Assembly: GCA_000721275.1 (NCBI GenBank)
Contig: JOFO01000015.1
Coordinates: 72,798 to 136,797, forward strand
From: Microtetraspora glauca
GTDB lineage: Bacteria; Actinomycetota; Actinomycetes; Streptomycetales; Streptomycetaceae
Direction of reading: 5' to 3'
Length of the DNA stretch: 64,000 bases
The position numbers were made by a program, and so were the translations under genes. Position 1 is the stretch's first letter; each line of letters opens with the position of its first letter. This document shows, piece after piece, positions 55,517 to 63,903 of this stretch. Below the pieces are notes generated by a model that searched no databases, was not told the origin of the DNA, and saw only the letters and a list, made by a program, of their open reading frames with translations.

Positions 55517-56854
55517 ATGATCCCCGACACCACCACGGTCCAGATCTTCCAGGTCTCCACCCTCTACGGCGCCGCGACCGTCGCCGCCGCGATCGACGCC
55601 GGACTGTACGGCGCCCCCGGCGACGCCCGCCGCCTGCTGCTCCTCTCGCACAACGCCGAGATCCCGGAGACCGCGCTCCGCCTGGAGACCATGACCGGCT
55701 ACGCGCGGATCGCCGCCCGCTTCGACGGCGTCCTCGACTGGAACGAGACGATCCACCCGTACCACCCGGCCGCCTGGGCCCCCCGCCCCGAGGAGACCCC
55801 GCTGTGGCAGCGCGTGCTGCGCACCGCCTGGGACCTCGGCACCGCCCGCGTCGAGCTGATCGTCGAGTCCATCCAGGTCAACCCGGCGAAGGCGCTCGGC
55901 GCCTGCTTCCCGGAGAGCAGCGTCGAGGTGTACGCCGACGGGCTGATGAGCTACGGCCCCACCCGCACGGACGTCGCCCAGTCGCTGGCCTGCCGGATCC
56001 GCCGGCTGCTCCACCTCGACCTGGTGCCAGGCCTGACGCCGATGCTCCTCACCGAGTACGGGACGCCGTCCGAGCTGGTCCCCGACGCCGCGTTCCGCGC
56101 GGTCCTCGCCGAGATCGCGGCCGACGCGGGCGACGACCCGGCGGTCGCCGCCGCCGTGGCCGCGCGGCCGACCGCGCTCCTCCTCGGCCAGTACCTCGCC
56201 GCGCTCGGCCTCCTGACCGTCGACGAGGAGGAGGAACTGCACGTGCGGATGCTCCGCGGCGCCGCCGCCCTCGGCCACCGCAGCATCGTGTTCAAGCCGC
56301 ACCCCACCGCGCCCGCCGGCTACTCGACCGCGCTCCGCGAGGCCGCGGAGGAGGCCGGGGTGAGGCTCACCGTCCTCGACGTGCCGCTGCTCGCCGAGAC
56401 CTTCTACGAGCGCTGCGAGCTGGAGCTCGTCGTCGGCTGCTTCTCCACGGCCCTGCTCACCGCCGCCGTCTACTACGGGGTCCCCGTCGCCCGGGTCGGC
56501 ACCGAGGAGCTGCTGGAGCGGCTGACCCCCTTCGAGAACAGCAACCGCATCCCGCTCACCGTGGTCGACCACCTGGTCGCCGACCTGGAGGGCGGCGAGG
56601 CGCCGGCGGTGCCCGGCCCGGCGCCGGACTCGCTCGCCCCGCTGGTCCGGGCGGTGAGCTTCTGCATGCGCCACAAGGCCCACCCGGGGCTGCGGGCCGA
56701 GACCGAGCTGTACCTGGCGGCGCACCACGCCGACCCGGCGGTCGCCCACCACTTCGGCACCGTACGCCTCACCCAGCTGGACCTGCCGGGCGGCGAACCC
56801 GGCCGGACCGCGCCGCCGGCACCCCGCCGGGGCCTGGTCCGCGGCCGGCGCTGA
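55517..56854 (+). CDS. Polysialyltransferase-family protein (PF07388-like)
   Basis: A 445-residue cytoplasmic glycosyltransferase-like protein. Two motifs of bacterial sialyl/polysialyltransferases are recognisable: a D/E-D/E-G type motif (YADG at 139-142, here ADG) and an HP motif (KPHPTAPAGYS, 260-270). The Ser near the C-terminal third (GCFSTALL) also fits. Streptomyces use such proteins for Kdn-type teichulosonic or related wall polymers, but no sialic-acid or Kdn synthesis genes are here. It follows the GT2 gene by 2 nt and ends opposite the convergent VOC gene. Confidence 0.82.
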   Translation: MIPDTTTVQIFQVSTLYGAATVAAAIDAGLYGAPGDARRLLLLSHNAEIPETALRLETMTGYARIAARFDGVLDWNETIHPYHPAAWAPRPEETPLWQRVLRTAWDLGTARVELIVESIQVNPAKALGACFPESSVEVYADGLMSYGPTRTDVAQSLACRIRRLLHLDLVPGLTPMLLTEYGTPSELVPDAAFRAVLAEIAADAGDDPAVAAAVAARPTALLLGQYLAALGLLTVDEEEELHVRMLRGAAALGHRSIVFKPHPTAPAGYSTALREAAEEAGVRLTVLDVPLLAETFYERCELELVVGCFSTALLTAAVYYGVPVARVGTEELLERLTPFENSNRIPLTVVDHLVADLEGGEAPAVPGPAPDSLAPLVRAVSFCMRHKAHPGLRAETELYLAAHHADPAVAHHFGTVRLTQLDLPGGEPGRTAPPAPRRGLVRGRR

Positions 56855-56884
56855 CCCCGCGGGCCCACGCCTAGCGGCGGGGAG

Positions 56885-57658
56885 TCAGCGCTCGCCGGAC
56901 CGCACGAGGGTGAAGACCGCGCCCTCCGGGTCGGCGACCAGGGCGAGCCGCCCGGCCGTGCCGTCCCGGGGCGGCCGCAGCACCTGGCCGCCCAGCCGCA
57001 CCACCAGCCGGGCCGCCGCGTCCGCGTCGGCCACCTCGAAGTACGTCATCCAGTGCGGCCCCCGGTCCCGGGGCAGCGCCTCGCCCACCCCGTGCAGCGA
57101 CGCGATCGGGCGGCCCCCGACGTGCAGGGTGGCGTAGTCGAAGTCGGCGGAGACCAGCGGTTCGACCTCGTAGCCGAAGACCGTCCGGTAGAACTTGGCG
57201 ACGGTGGTCGTCTCGTAGGTGAGCAGCTCGTTCCAGACCGGCGTCCCCGGCGGGCCCGCGAGCGCGGTGCCGTGGTGGGCCTCCGCCTGCCAGACGCCGA
57301 AGACGGCCCCGACGGGGTCGGCGCAGATGACCATCCGGCCGGCCTCGCCGGCGTCCAGCGGGCCCACCGCGACCGTCCCGCCGCAGCAGCGGATGGTCTC
57401 CGCCGTCTCGTCGGCGTCGTCCGTGGCCAGATAGGTGGTCCAGGCGATGTCCAGGTGCCGGTCCGGGGGGAGCTGGCCGATGCCGGCGACCTCCCGGCCG
57501 CCCAGCAGCGCCCGTACGTAGGGGCCGAGCTGCTGCGGCCCGGGGACGAACTCCCAGCCGAAGAGCGACCGGTAGAACTCCTGGGTCGCTTCGATCCCGT
57601 GCACCATCAGACTCACCCAGCAGGGTGTCCCCGGGCTGCGTCGCGCCGCCTCGGTCAT
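56885..57658 (-). CDS. Two-domain VOC (glyoxalase/bleomycin-resistance-like) protein
   Basis: A 257-residue protein made of two VOC domains (about 10-125 and 130-250). The repeated pattern is FYRSLFGWEF...GGTVAVGPLDAGEAGRMVICADPVGAVFGVWQ, then FYRTVFGYEV...LGGQVLRPPRDGTAGRLALVADPEGAVFTLV. Many Streptomyces copies are called hydroxylases, with no proven activity. ATG start with GAGGAGAG 6 nt upstream. Divergent from the sulfurtransferase gene. Confidence 0.88.
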   Translation of the reverse strand: MTEAARRSPGTPCWVSLMVHGIEATQEFYRSLFGWEFVPGPQQLGPYVRALLGGREVAGIGQLPPDRHLDIAWTTYLATDDADETAETIRCCGGTVAVGPLDAGEAGRMVICADPVGAVFGVWQAEAHHGTALAGPPGTPVWNELLTYETTTVAKFYRTVFGYEVEPLVSADFDYATLHVGGRPIASLHGVGEALPRDRGPHWMTYFEVADADAAARLVVRLGGQVLRPPRDGTAGRLALVADPEGAVFTLVRSGER

Positions 57659-57821
57659 GGTCGCTCTCTCCTCGGACCTGGTCGTGACCGTGCCCCGCCG
57701 CCGGTGGAACCGCCGGCCCGCGCACGGCGCGCCGCCCCGGGCCGCACCCGTCCTGGCACGATCCCTCGGGAGGACGCCGGGTCCGTCCCCGGCGCGGGCG
57801 TGGCTGCGCGAGGATGGCCCC

Positions 57822-58649
57822 ATGAAGCCCATCATCTCCGCAAGCGAACTCGCCAGCGAGTCGGCGGGTGCCCGTCCGCCGGTCCTGCTGGACGTGCGCT
57901 GGACCCTCGGGGGCCCGCCCGGCCGCCCGGCGTACGAGGCCGGGCACCTGCCCGGCGCCGTCTACGTGGACCTCGACACCGAACTGGCCGGACCGCCCGG
58001 GGCCGGCGGCCGGCATCCGCTGCCGGATCCGGAGGCGTTCGGGGCGGCGATGCGCCGCGCGGGGGTGAGCGCCGGCCGTCCGGTGGTGGTGTACGACGGC
58101 GGGCTCGGCTGGGGCGCCGCCCGTGCCTGGTGGCTGCTGCGCTGGGCGGGTCACCCGGACGTGCGGGTGCTCGACGGCGGTCTGGCCGGCTGGCCGGGGG
58201 AGCTGTCGACGGAGGTGCCGGAGCCGGAGCCGGGCGACTTCACGCCGAAGCCGGGCGGGCTGCGGTTGCTCGACGCGGACGAGGCGGCGGCGCTGGCCCG
58301 GTCCGGGCTGCTGCTGGACGCGCGGGCCGCCGAGCGGTACCGGGGCGACGTGGAGCCGATCGACCGGGTCGGCGGTCACATCCCGGGCGCCCACTCGGCG
58401 CCGACGACGGAGAACGTGACGGAGGACGGGCGGTTCCGGCCGGCCGGCGAGCTGCGCGAGCGGTTCGCGGCGCTGGGCGCGACGGAGGCGGCGGAGGTCG
58501 GCGTCTACTGCGGTTCCGGGGTCTCCGGCGCCCATGAGGTGCTGGCGCTGGAGCTGGCCGGGATTCCCGCGGCGCTCTACGCGGGCTCATGGTCGGAGTG
58601 GTCGTCGGACCCGTCCCGCCCGGTGGCCACGGGACCGGACCCGCGATAG
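57822..58649 (+). CDS. Sulfurtransferase, mercaptopyruvate type
   Basis: A 275-residue protein with two rhodanese domains, the second catalytic. The active loop is CGSGVSG with Cys230, the form found in 3-mercaptopyruvate sulfurtransferase (CG[S/T]GV) rather than thiosulfate rhodanese (CRKGVT). It transfers sulfur to cyanide or to thiol acceptors, and in Streptomyces may help cyanide or hydrogen-sulfide handling. The inactive N-domain has lost its cysteine (VVYDGGLGWGAAR). A strong terminator follows. Confidence 0.9.
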   Translation: MKPIISASELASESAGARPPVLLDVRWTLGGPPGRPAYEAGHLPGAVYVDLDTELAGPPGAGGRHPLPDPEAFGAAMRRAGVSAGRPVVVYDGGLGWGAARAWWLLRWAGHPDVRVLDGGLAGWPGELSTEVPEPEPGDFTPKPGGLRLLDADEAAALARSGLLLDARAAERYRGDVEPIDRVGGHIPGAHSAPTTENVTEDGRFRPAGELRERFAALGATEAAEVGVYCGSGVSGAHEVLALELAGIPAALYAGSWSEWSSDPSRPVATGPDPR

Positions 58650-58656
58650 CCGGACG

Positions 58657-58694
58657 CGGCTGGCCCGCACCGGCCGTCCGGTGCGGGCCAGCCG
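58657..58694. terminator. Bidirectional terminator, sulfurtransferase gene / sepH
   Basis: A 17-bp perfect stem (CGGCTGGCCCGCACCGG and its complement) with a CCGT tetraloop, in the gap between convergent genes. Confidence 0.92.
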
Positions 58695-58726
58695 CCGTAC
58701 CGCGTCCTACTGCGTCCTGCTCCGGC

Positions 58727-59755
58727 CTACTCCGACTGCTTCTTCCTGCGGGTGCCGAAGACGATCTCGTCCCAGCTGGGAACGGCCGCGCGGCGGCCCG
58801 GGCGGACCCCGTCGGCCTCCGCCTGCCGGTCGGTGGCGCCGTGCAGCCGGTCGCGGTGTCCGGAGACGGAGCGCGGCATGAGGACGTCGGCGTAGGCCGC
58901 GCCCGCCCCGGCGGACGCCGCGGGGGCCGGCGGCTCCTCCGCCTCGACCTCGTCGGACGGCTCGGTGTCGGGCTGTTCGGGAACCACGAGGTCGCCGCGG
59001 AAGCTCGGCACCGCCTCCAGGAGGCTGGTGAGCGAGTCCCGCTCCTCCTCCGGCTCCGCCGACGCGGTCAGCGGCGCCCGGTCGAGCTGCCGGTCCAGGG
59101 CGCGGTCGAGCGGCCGGTCCCGGGGCAGCCGGGCGATCCTCGGTACGAAGGGGAAGCTGGGCTCCGGCGCGGCGGCGAGGGTGTCGTCGGTCTCGCCGAT
59201 CAGCGCCCGCGCCTCGTCGTCCACGGCCTGGACGAGCCGGCGCGGCGGGTCGTAGGTCCAGCTGGCGGTGTGCACCTCGCCGGCGACCCGGTAGACGAGC
59301 AGCACCTCCCAGGTGCCGTCGTCGCGCCGCCAGGAGTCCCACTGCACGGTGTCCTTCTCGGCGCCGCGCAGCAGCAGCCGCTCCTGCACTGCCTCGCCGA
59401 GCTGGGGACCGCTGTTCTCGCCCGGGCGGCGCACCGGCGTCTTACGGGCGCGCTCGGCCATGAACGCGCGCTCGGCGAGCACGGGGCCCTCGAAGCGGCG
59501 GACGCGGTCGACGGGGATGCCGGCGAGCTGGGCGACCTCCTCCGCGGAGGCACCGGCTCGTATCCGCGCCTGGATGTCGCGGGGGCGGAGGTGGCTCTCC
59601 ACCTCGATCTCGATCTGCCCGAGCCGCGCGCGGTCGTTGCGGACGGCGGCCCGCAGCCGCTCGTCGATCGGAAGCGTGTACTCCGTGCTGTCGGCAGCCT
59701 TGAGCACCAGTCGTGTGCCGTCGTTGGAGACGGCCACGACACGCAGTTCGGGCAT
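58727..59755 (-). CDS. sepH: Septation protein SepH
   Basis: A 342-residue actinobacterial cell-division protein that binds FtsZ and stimulates its assembly. The N-terminal DUF3071 domain has a helix-turn-helix-like segment (ASAEEVAQLAGIPVDRVRRFEGPVLAERAFMAERARKTPVRR) needed for FtsZ binding. The middle is disordered and acidic, and the C-terminal motif VPSWDEIVFGTRRKK is the conserved end. ATG start with GGGAGG. A BldD-type dyad lies 166 nt upstream, fitting a developmentally controlled division gene. Confidence 0.93.
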   Translation of the reverse strand: MPELRVVAVSNDGTRLVLKAADSTEYTLPIDERLRAAVRNDRARLGQIEIEVESHLRPRDIQARIRAGASAEEVAQLAGIPVDRVRRFEGPVLAERAFMAERARKTPVRRPGENSGPQLGEAVQERLLLRGAEKDTVQWDSWRRDDGTWEVLLVYRVAGEVHTASWTYDPPRRLVQAVDDEARALIGETDDTLAAAPEPSFPFVPRIARLPRDRPLDRALDRQLDRAPLTASAEPEEERDSLTSLLEAVPSFRGDLVVPEQPDTEPSDEVEAEEPPAPAASAGAGAAYADVLMPRSVSGHRDRLHGATDRQAEADGVRPGRRAAVPSWDEIVFGTRRKKQSE

Positions 59756-59921
59756 GGGGACCTCCCGGGTGGTGCCTGCCGACGTCACGTGCGTCGCTGC
59801 TTCCGCTAGTCGAGTGTGGCCTGCCCGGGTGCAGCCTGCCACTACCTTGCCGAGTTGCCCGGCGTGTCGGGCGTGGACCCCGGTCCGCCGTTATGGCACG
59901 GTTACCTGTTCACTACCCGGA

Positions 59922-59936
59922 GTGACTGGGCGTCAC
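59922..59936. promoter_or_regulatory. Candidate BldD-type operator between sepH and 60167
   Basis: GTGAC, 5 nt, GTCAC is a perfect dyad. Its core TGACTGGGCGTCA agrees with the BldD consensus (TnACnCWGnGTnA) at 7 of 9 fixed positions. It lies 166 nt from sepH and 231 nt from the divergent gene. The rest of the 411-nt gap shows nothing else I can name. Confidence 0.45.
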
Positions 59937-60166
59937 ACTAAGTAGCGGTTCCGTTCCCGGGCGCCCCGGAAGGCGTCCGGACCCAGGGTTCGTCAATGTA
60001 CTCCATTCGGGCCACCCGGGTGGACCGGCGCGCCGCCCTACTTCTCCGTGTGCCCGGGAGTTGGGCCCTCCACTCCATTCCTCCCGCGTGGCACTCTTCA
60101 CAGAACCCCCTGAAACGGAACTATTCACTTCGCTCATGGGTCCCTTCTGGGTGCACGGTGGAACAG

Positions 60167-61198
60167 ATGAGCAACCAGAGGGTGGAGATGCGTCAGAGGC
60201 AGCCGGCGGACCCGGACGAACCGGAGATACGGACCCCGGGGACCGGGGACGGGCCGGGCGAACACCCCGCGCCCGGGGGCGCGGACAAGCGGAAGATCGA
60301 CCTGAGCGTGCCTCAGGTGGCGGGCAGCGCCGTCGCGGCGGTGATCGCCGCCAAGCTCGCCTCCACCCTCGGCGTCTACGGGACGATCGTCGGCGCCGGT
60401 GTGATCAGCGTCATCGCCACCTGCGGAGGGCCGCTCTTCCAGCAGCTCTTCACGCGCACCGGCAAGCAGGTGCGGGACGTCACCACCGCCGCCCGGCCGA
60501 AGGCGCGTCAGGTCCCCGCCGCCCCCTCCGCCGTGCCCGCGGACGACCGCCGCACGCTGATGCTCGGCACCGTCCCCGAGGCCGCGGCGCCGTTCCCGTA
60601 CGACGAGGAGTTTGGCGCGGCCACCACCCACGGCACCCGGCTGCGCGGCTGGAGGCGCCCGGTGCTGGCCGCCGCGCTCGTCTTCGGCGTCACCATGGGC
60701 GGCATCACCGCCTACGAGCTGGTCTCCGGCGAGGACTTCAGCGGCACCAAGGGCACCACCACCTTCGGCTCCGTGGTCCGCGGCGGCGACACCGGGCAGC
60801 ACGACGCCCCCGAGGAGCGGGAACAGCCGCAGGAGCAGGACCGGCAGCCGGGCCAGGACCAGAGCGGCGAGCCGCGGACGCCCGCCCCGACCGGATCCGC
60901 GGGCCAGGACGGCACGCGCGAGCCCGGGGACGGGACCGGCACGGACGCGGAAACCCCCGCCACCGGCGCCACTCCCGGCTCCGGCACCGCGACGCCGGGC
61001 GGCGACGCCACGACCGCGCCGACCCAGGAGCCCACCGGCTCCGGCGACGGCGGCGGCGCTCCCACCCAGGAGCCCACCGCGCCGACGACGGCTCCCACGG
61101 CCCCCGCCACCCCGTCCGCGCCCACCGAGGCGCCCGGCCCCACCGGCCCGCCCGCCGAGGACGCGCCCACCGCGCCGGCCGACGGCACCACCGGGTGA
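60167..61198 (+). CDS. Hypothetical membrane protein with Pro/Thr-rich tail
   Basis: A 343-residue protein of unknown function. A hydrophobic helix (AGSAVAAVIAAKLASTLGVYGTIVGAGVISVIATCGG) around residues 50-85 and a transmembrane segment (VLAAALVFGVTMGGITAYELVSG) around 165-187 flank a soluble domain. The last ~135 residues are a low-complexity Pro/Thr/Ala/Gly tail with repeats such as PTQEPT, as in exposed wall-spanning linkers. Likely a membrane-anchored protein with the tail outside the cell. ATG at 60167 has GGTGGA; ATG 60188 is also possible. It sits opposite sepH and could be part of division or wall growth. Confidence 0.7.
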   Translation: MSNQRVEMRQRQPADPDEPEIRTPGTGDGPGEHPAPGGADKRKIDLSVPQVAGSAVAAVIAAKLASTLGVYGTIVGAGVISVIATCGGPLFQQLFTRTGKQVRDVTTAARPKARQVPAAPSAVPADDRRTLMLGTVPEAAAPFPYDEEFGAATTHGTRLRGWRRPVLAAALVFGVTMGGITAYELVSGEDFSGTKGTTTFGSVVRGGDTGQHDAPEEREQPQEQDRQPGQDQSGEPRTPAPTGSAGQDGTREPGDGTGTDAETPATGATPGSGTATPGGDATTAPTQEPTGSGDGGGAPTQEPTAPTTAPTAPATPSAPTEAPGPTGPPAEDAPTAPADGTTG

Positions 61199-61205
61199 GG
61201 TCCCG

Positions 61206-62540
61206 TCAGTCGCCCAGGACCCGCCGCAGATAGGCGTTGCCGAAGCGGCGGTCCGGGTCGAGCCGGTCGCGCAGCGCCGTGAACTCGGCGAAGCGCGGAT
61301 AGGCGGCGGCCAGCTGCGCGGCGTCCCGGGTGTGCACCTTCCCCCAGTGGGGCCGGCCCCCGTGGGCGGTCATGATGCGCTCCACCGCGGTGAAGTACCC
61401 GCGGTGGGGCGTTCCCTTGTAGAGGTGCACCGCGATGTAGACCGTCTCCCGGCCGGAGGCCGTGGACAGCGCGATGTCGTCGGCGGGCGCGGTGCGCACC
61501 TCCACCGGGAAGCTCACCTTCAGCGGCGAGCCCTCCATCATCGCCTTCAGCTCGCGCAGCGCCGTCGTCGTGGCCTCCCGCGGCAGCGCGTACTCCATCT
61601 CCAGGAAGCGGACCCGGCGCGGCGAGGTGAAGACCTTGTACGGGATGTCGGTGTAGGTGCGGGCGGACAGCGCGCGGCTGGAGACCCGGGCGATCGCCGG
61701 GATGACCGGCGGCACCGCGCGGCCGAGCGCGCACGCGGCCCGGAAGACGCCGTTGGACAGGAACTCGTCCTCGAACCAGCCGCCGAACCGGGGCAGCGGG
61801 GCGGCCGGGCCGGCGCTGCGGTTGTTGCGCTTGGTGTTGCAGTTGTCCGTGTGGGGGAACCAGTAGAACTCGAAGTGCTCGTTCTCCGCGTGCAGCTCGT
61901 CGAAGTCGGCGAGCACCCGGTCGAAGCGCATCGGCTCCTCCCGCGCGGTGAGCAGGAAGACCGGCTCGACGGCGAAGGTGAGCGCGGTGACCACGCCGAG
62001 CGCGCCGAGCCCGATCCGGGCCGCGGCGAAGACGTCCGGGTTCTCCGTCGCCGAGCAGGTCAGCAGGGTGCCGTCGGCCGTCACCAGCTCCAGGGCCCGG
62101 ATCTGGGCCGCGAGCGAGGCCGAGTCGCGGCCGGTGCCGTGGGTGCCGGTGGAGGTGGCCCCGGCGACGGTCTGCTCCATGATGTCGCCCATGTTCGTGA
62201 GCGACAGGCCCTCCCGGGCCAGCGCCACGTTGAGCCGCTTCAGCGGAGTGCCCGACTCCACCGTCACCGTCATCGCCTCGCGGTCGATCCCGCGGATGCC
62301 GGTGAGCAGGTCCGGGCGGATCAGCACGCCGTCGGTGGCCGCGATCGAGGTGAACGAGTGGCCGGTGCCGACCGTCTTCACCGGCAGCCCGTCCTCGGCG
62401 GCCCGGCGGATCTCGGCGGCCACCTCCTCGGCCGACGCCGGGCGCGCTTCCCGCGCCGGCCGGGCCGAGACGTTCCCCGCCCAGTTACGCCACGGGGTGC
62501 CCGTCCCGGCGCTCCCCGGTCCCGCTGTCCTCACGCTCAT
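61206..62540 (-). CDS. FAD-linked aldonolactone oxidase-like protein (D-arabinono-1,4-lactone oxidase family)
   Basis: A 444-residue flavoprotein of the vanillyl-alcohol-oxidase fold. The FAD domain (~20-200) has PVKTVGTGHSFTSIAATDGVLI and GDIMEQTVAGATSTGTHGTG, and the ALO C-terminal domain has HWGKVHT. It oxidises a sugar lactone or alditol, making a vitamin C analogue or similar; the product is not evident. ATG start at 62540, inside the end of the MFS gene: the two reading frames overlap by 56 nt, which suggests translational coupling. It converges on the hypothetical membrane protein with a 7-nt gap and no hairpin. Confidence 0.87.
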   Translation of the reverse strand: MSVRTAGPGSAGTGTPWRNWAGNVSARPAREARPASAEEVAAEIRRAAEDGLPVKTVGTGHSFTSIAATDGVLIRPDLLTGIRGIDREAMTVTVESGTPLKRLNVALAREGLSLTNMGDIMEQTVAGATSTGTHGTGRDSASLAAQIRALELVTADGTLLTCSATENPDVFAAARIGLGALGVVTALTFAVEPVFLLTAREEPMRFDRVLADFDELHAENEHFEFYWFPHTDNCNTKRNNRSAGPAAPLPRFGGWFEDEFLSNGVFRAACALGRAVPPVIPAIARVSSRALSARTYTDIPYKVFTSPRRVRFLEMEYALPREATTTALRELKAMMEGSPLKVSFPVEVRTAPADDIALSTASGRETVYIAVHLYKGTPHRGYFTAVERIMTAHGGRPHWGKVHTRDAAQLAAAYPRFAEFTALRDRLDPDRRFGNAYLRRVLGD

Positions 62541-63741
62541 CTCGCCCCTCCCGGTTCGGAACCGGCCTGCGCAGCCGGCGGTGGCCGAGCAGGGCCACCA
62601 CGACCGCGAGCGCGCCCGAGACGACGGGCACCACGTACGCCGACTCCGCCCCCGAGGCGTCGACCACCCAGCCGGCCGCCGAGGAACCGAGCGCCACGCC
62701 GATCGCGAGACCGGTGCCGGTCCACGTCATGCCCTCGGTGAGCTGGGTGTGCGGTACGTGCTTCTCGACGAGGGCCATCGTGGTCACCATCGTCGGCGCG
62801 ATGGAGAGGCCCGCGACAAAGAGCGCCACGGCCAGCAACGGCAGGTTCCCGGCCAGTAGGAGGGGGATCATACTCACGGCCATCGCACACACGCCCAGCA
62901 GCCACCGGCGGGACGGCTCGCCCTTGAGGTGCAGCAGTCCGAAGACCGCGCCGGCCAGGCAGGAGCCCAGCGCGTAGACGGCGAGGACCAGGCTGGCGGC
63001 GGCCTTCTGGCCGCGCTCCTCGGCGAAGGCGACGGTGACCACGTCCACCGAGCCGAAGATGGCGCCGGTGGCGACGAAGGCCAGGGCGAGGACCTGGAGG
63101 CCGGGGGAGCGGAGCGCCGAACCGGCCTTGACGGCCGGCTGCGGGTGCGGCGCCGGCTCGGTGTCCCGCTGGGCGGTCAGCCAGAAGACGCCGATCGCGA
63201 GGAAGACGCCGGCCAGCAGCGGGCCGGCCTCGGGGAACCAGGTGGTCGACAGACCGATGGAGATGATCGGGCCGAAGATGAAGCACACCTCGTCGACGAT
63301 CGACTCCCACGAGTACGCGGTGTGCAGCGACCGCCCGTCGCCCCGGTAGATGCCCGCCCAGCGGGCCCGGGTCATCGCCCCGACGCTCGGCACGACGCCG
63401 ATGACGGCCGTGAACGCGAAGAGCGTCCAGTCCGGGGCCTCCTGCTGCACGCAGAGCAGCAGTCCGGCCGCGGCGACGACGGAGACCAGGGTGACGGGGC
63501 GGAGCACCCGGCGCTGCCCGTACCGGTCGACGAGCCGGGAGACCTGCGGGCCGAGCACGGCAGCGGACATCGCGAGGGTCGCCGACAGGGCGCCGGCCAG
63601 TCCGTACCGGCCGGTGACCTGGGAGATCATCGTGACGATGCCGATGCCCATCATGGACAGCGGCATCCGGCCGAGGAACCCGGCCGCGGAGAACGAGACG
63701 GTACCGGGCGCCGAGAAGATCGCGCGGTAGGGACTGGCCAA
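62485..63741 (-). CDS. MFS transporter
   Basis: A 418-residue, ~12-segment major facilitator. Motifs include SRLVDRYGQRRVLRP after segment 2 and GQKAAASLVLAVYALGSCLAGAVFGLL later. The start is TTG (LASPYRAIFSAPGTVSF) with GGAGA 6 nt upstream. It overlaps the downstream oxidase by 56 nt. Substrate unknown; the oxidase product or substrate is a guess. Divergent from hemH. Confidence 0.85.
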   Translation of the reverse strand: MASPYRAIFSAPGTVSFSAAGFLGRMPLSMMGIGIVTMISQVTGRYGLAGALSATLAMSAAVLGPQVSRLVDRYGQRRVLRPVTLVSVVAAAGLLLCVQQEAPDWTLFAFTAVIGVVPSVGAMTRARWAGIYRGDGRSLHTAYSWESIVDEVCFIFGPIISIGLSTTWFPEAGPLLAGVFLAIGVFWLTAQRDTEPAPHPQPAVKAGSALRSPGLQVLALAFVATGAIFGSVDVVTVAFAEERGQKAAASLVLAVYALGSCLAGAVFGLLHLKGEPSRRWLLGVCAMAVSMIPLLLAGNLPLLAVALFVAGLSIAPTMVTTMALVEKHVPHTQLTEGMTWTGTGLAIGVALGSSAAGWVVDASGAESAYVVPVVSGALAVVVALLGHRRLRRPVPNREGRDEREDSGTGERRDGHPVA

Positions 63742-63903
63742 GGTGTTCTCCGGCTGTGCGACGCGGCGTGCCGCCGCGCCTGGCGGTCAACACGTGTAAT
63801 TAACGTCTAAAGCCTAAGGGTTCGAAGCCGTCCGGTCACCCCTCTTTTTTCGCCGGACGGGCCGCGCCCCCGGCCGTCGGTGCCGGGTGGGAGGATCGGT
63901 GCC

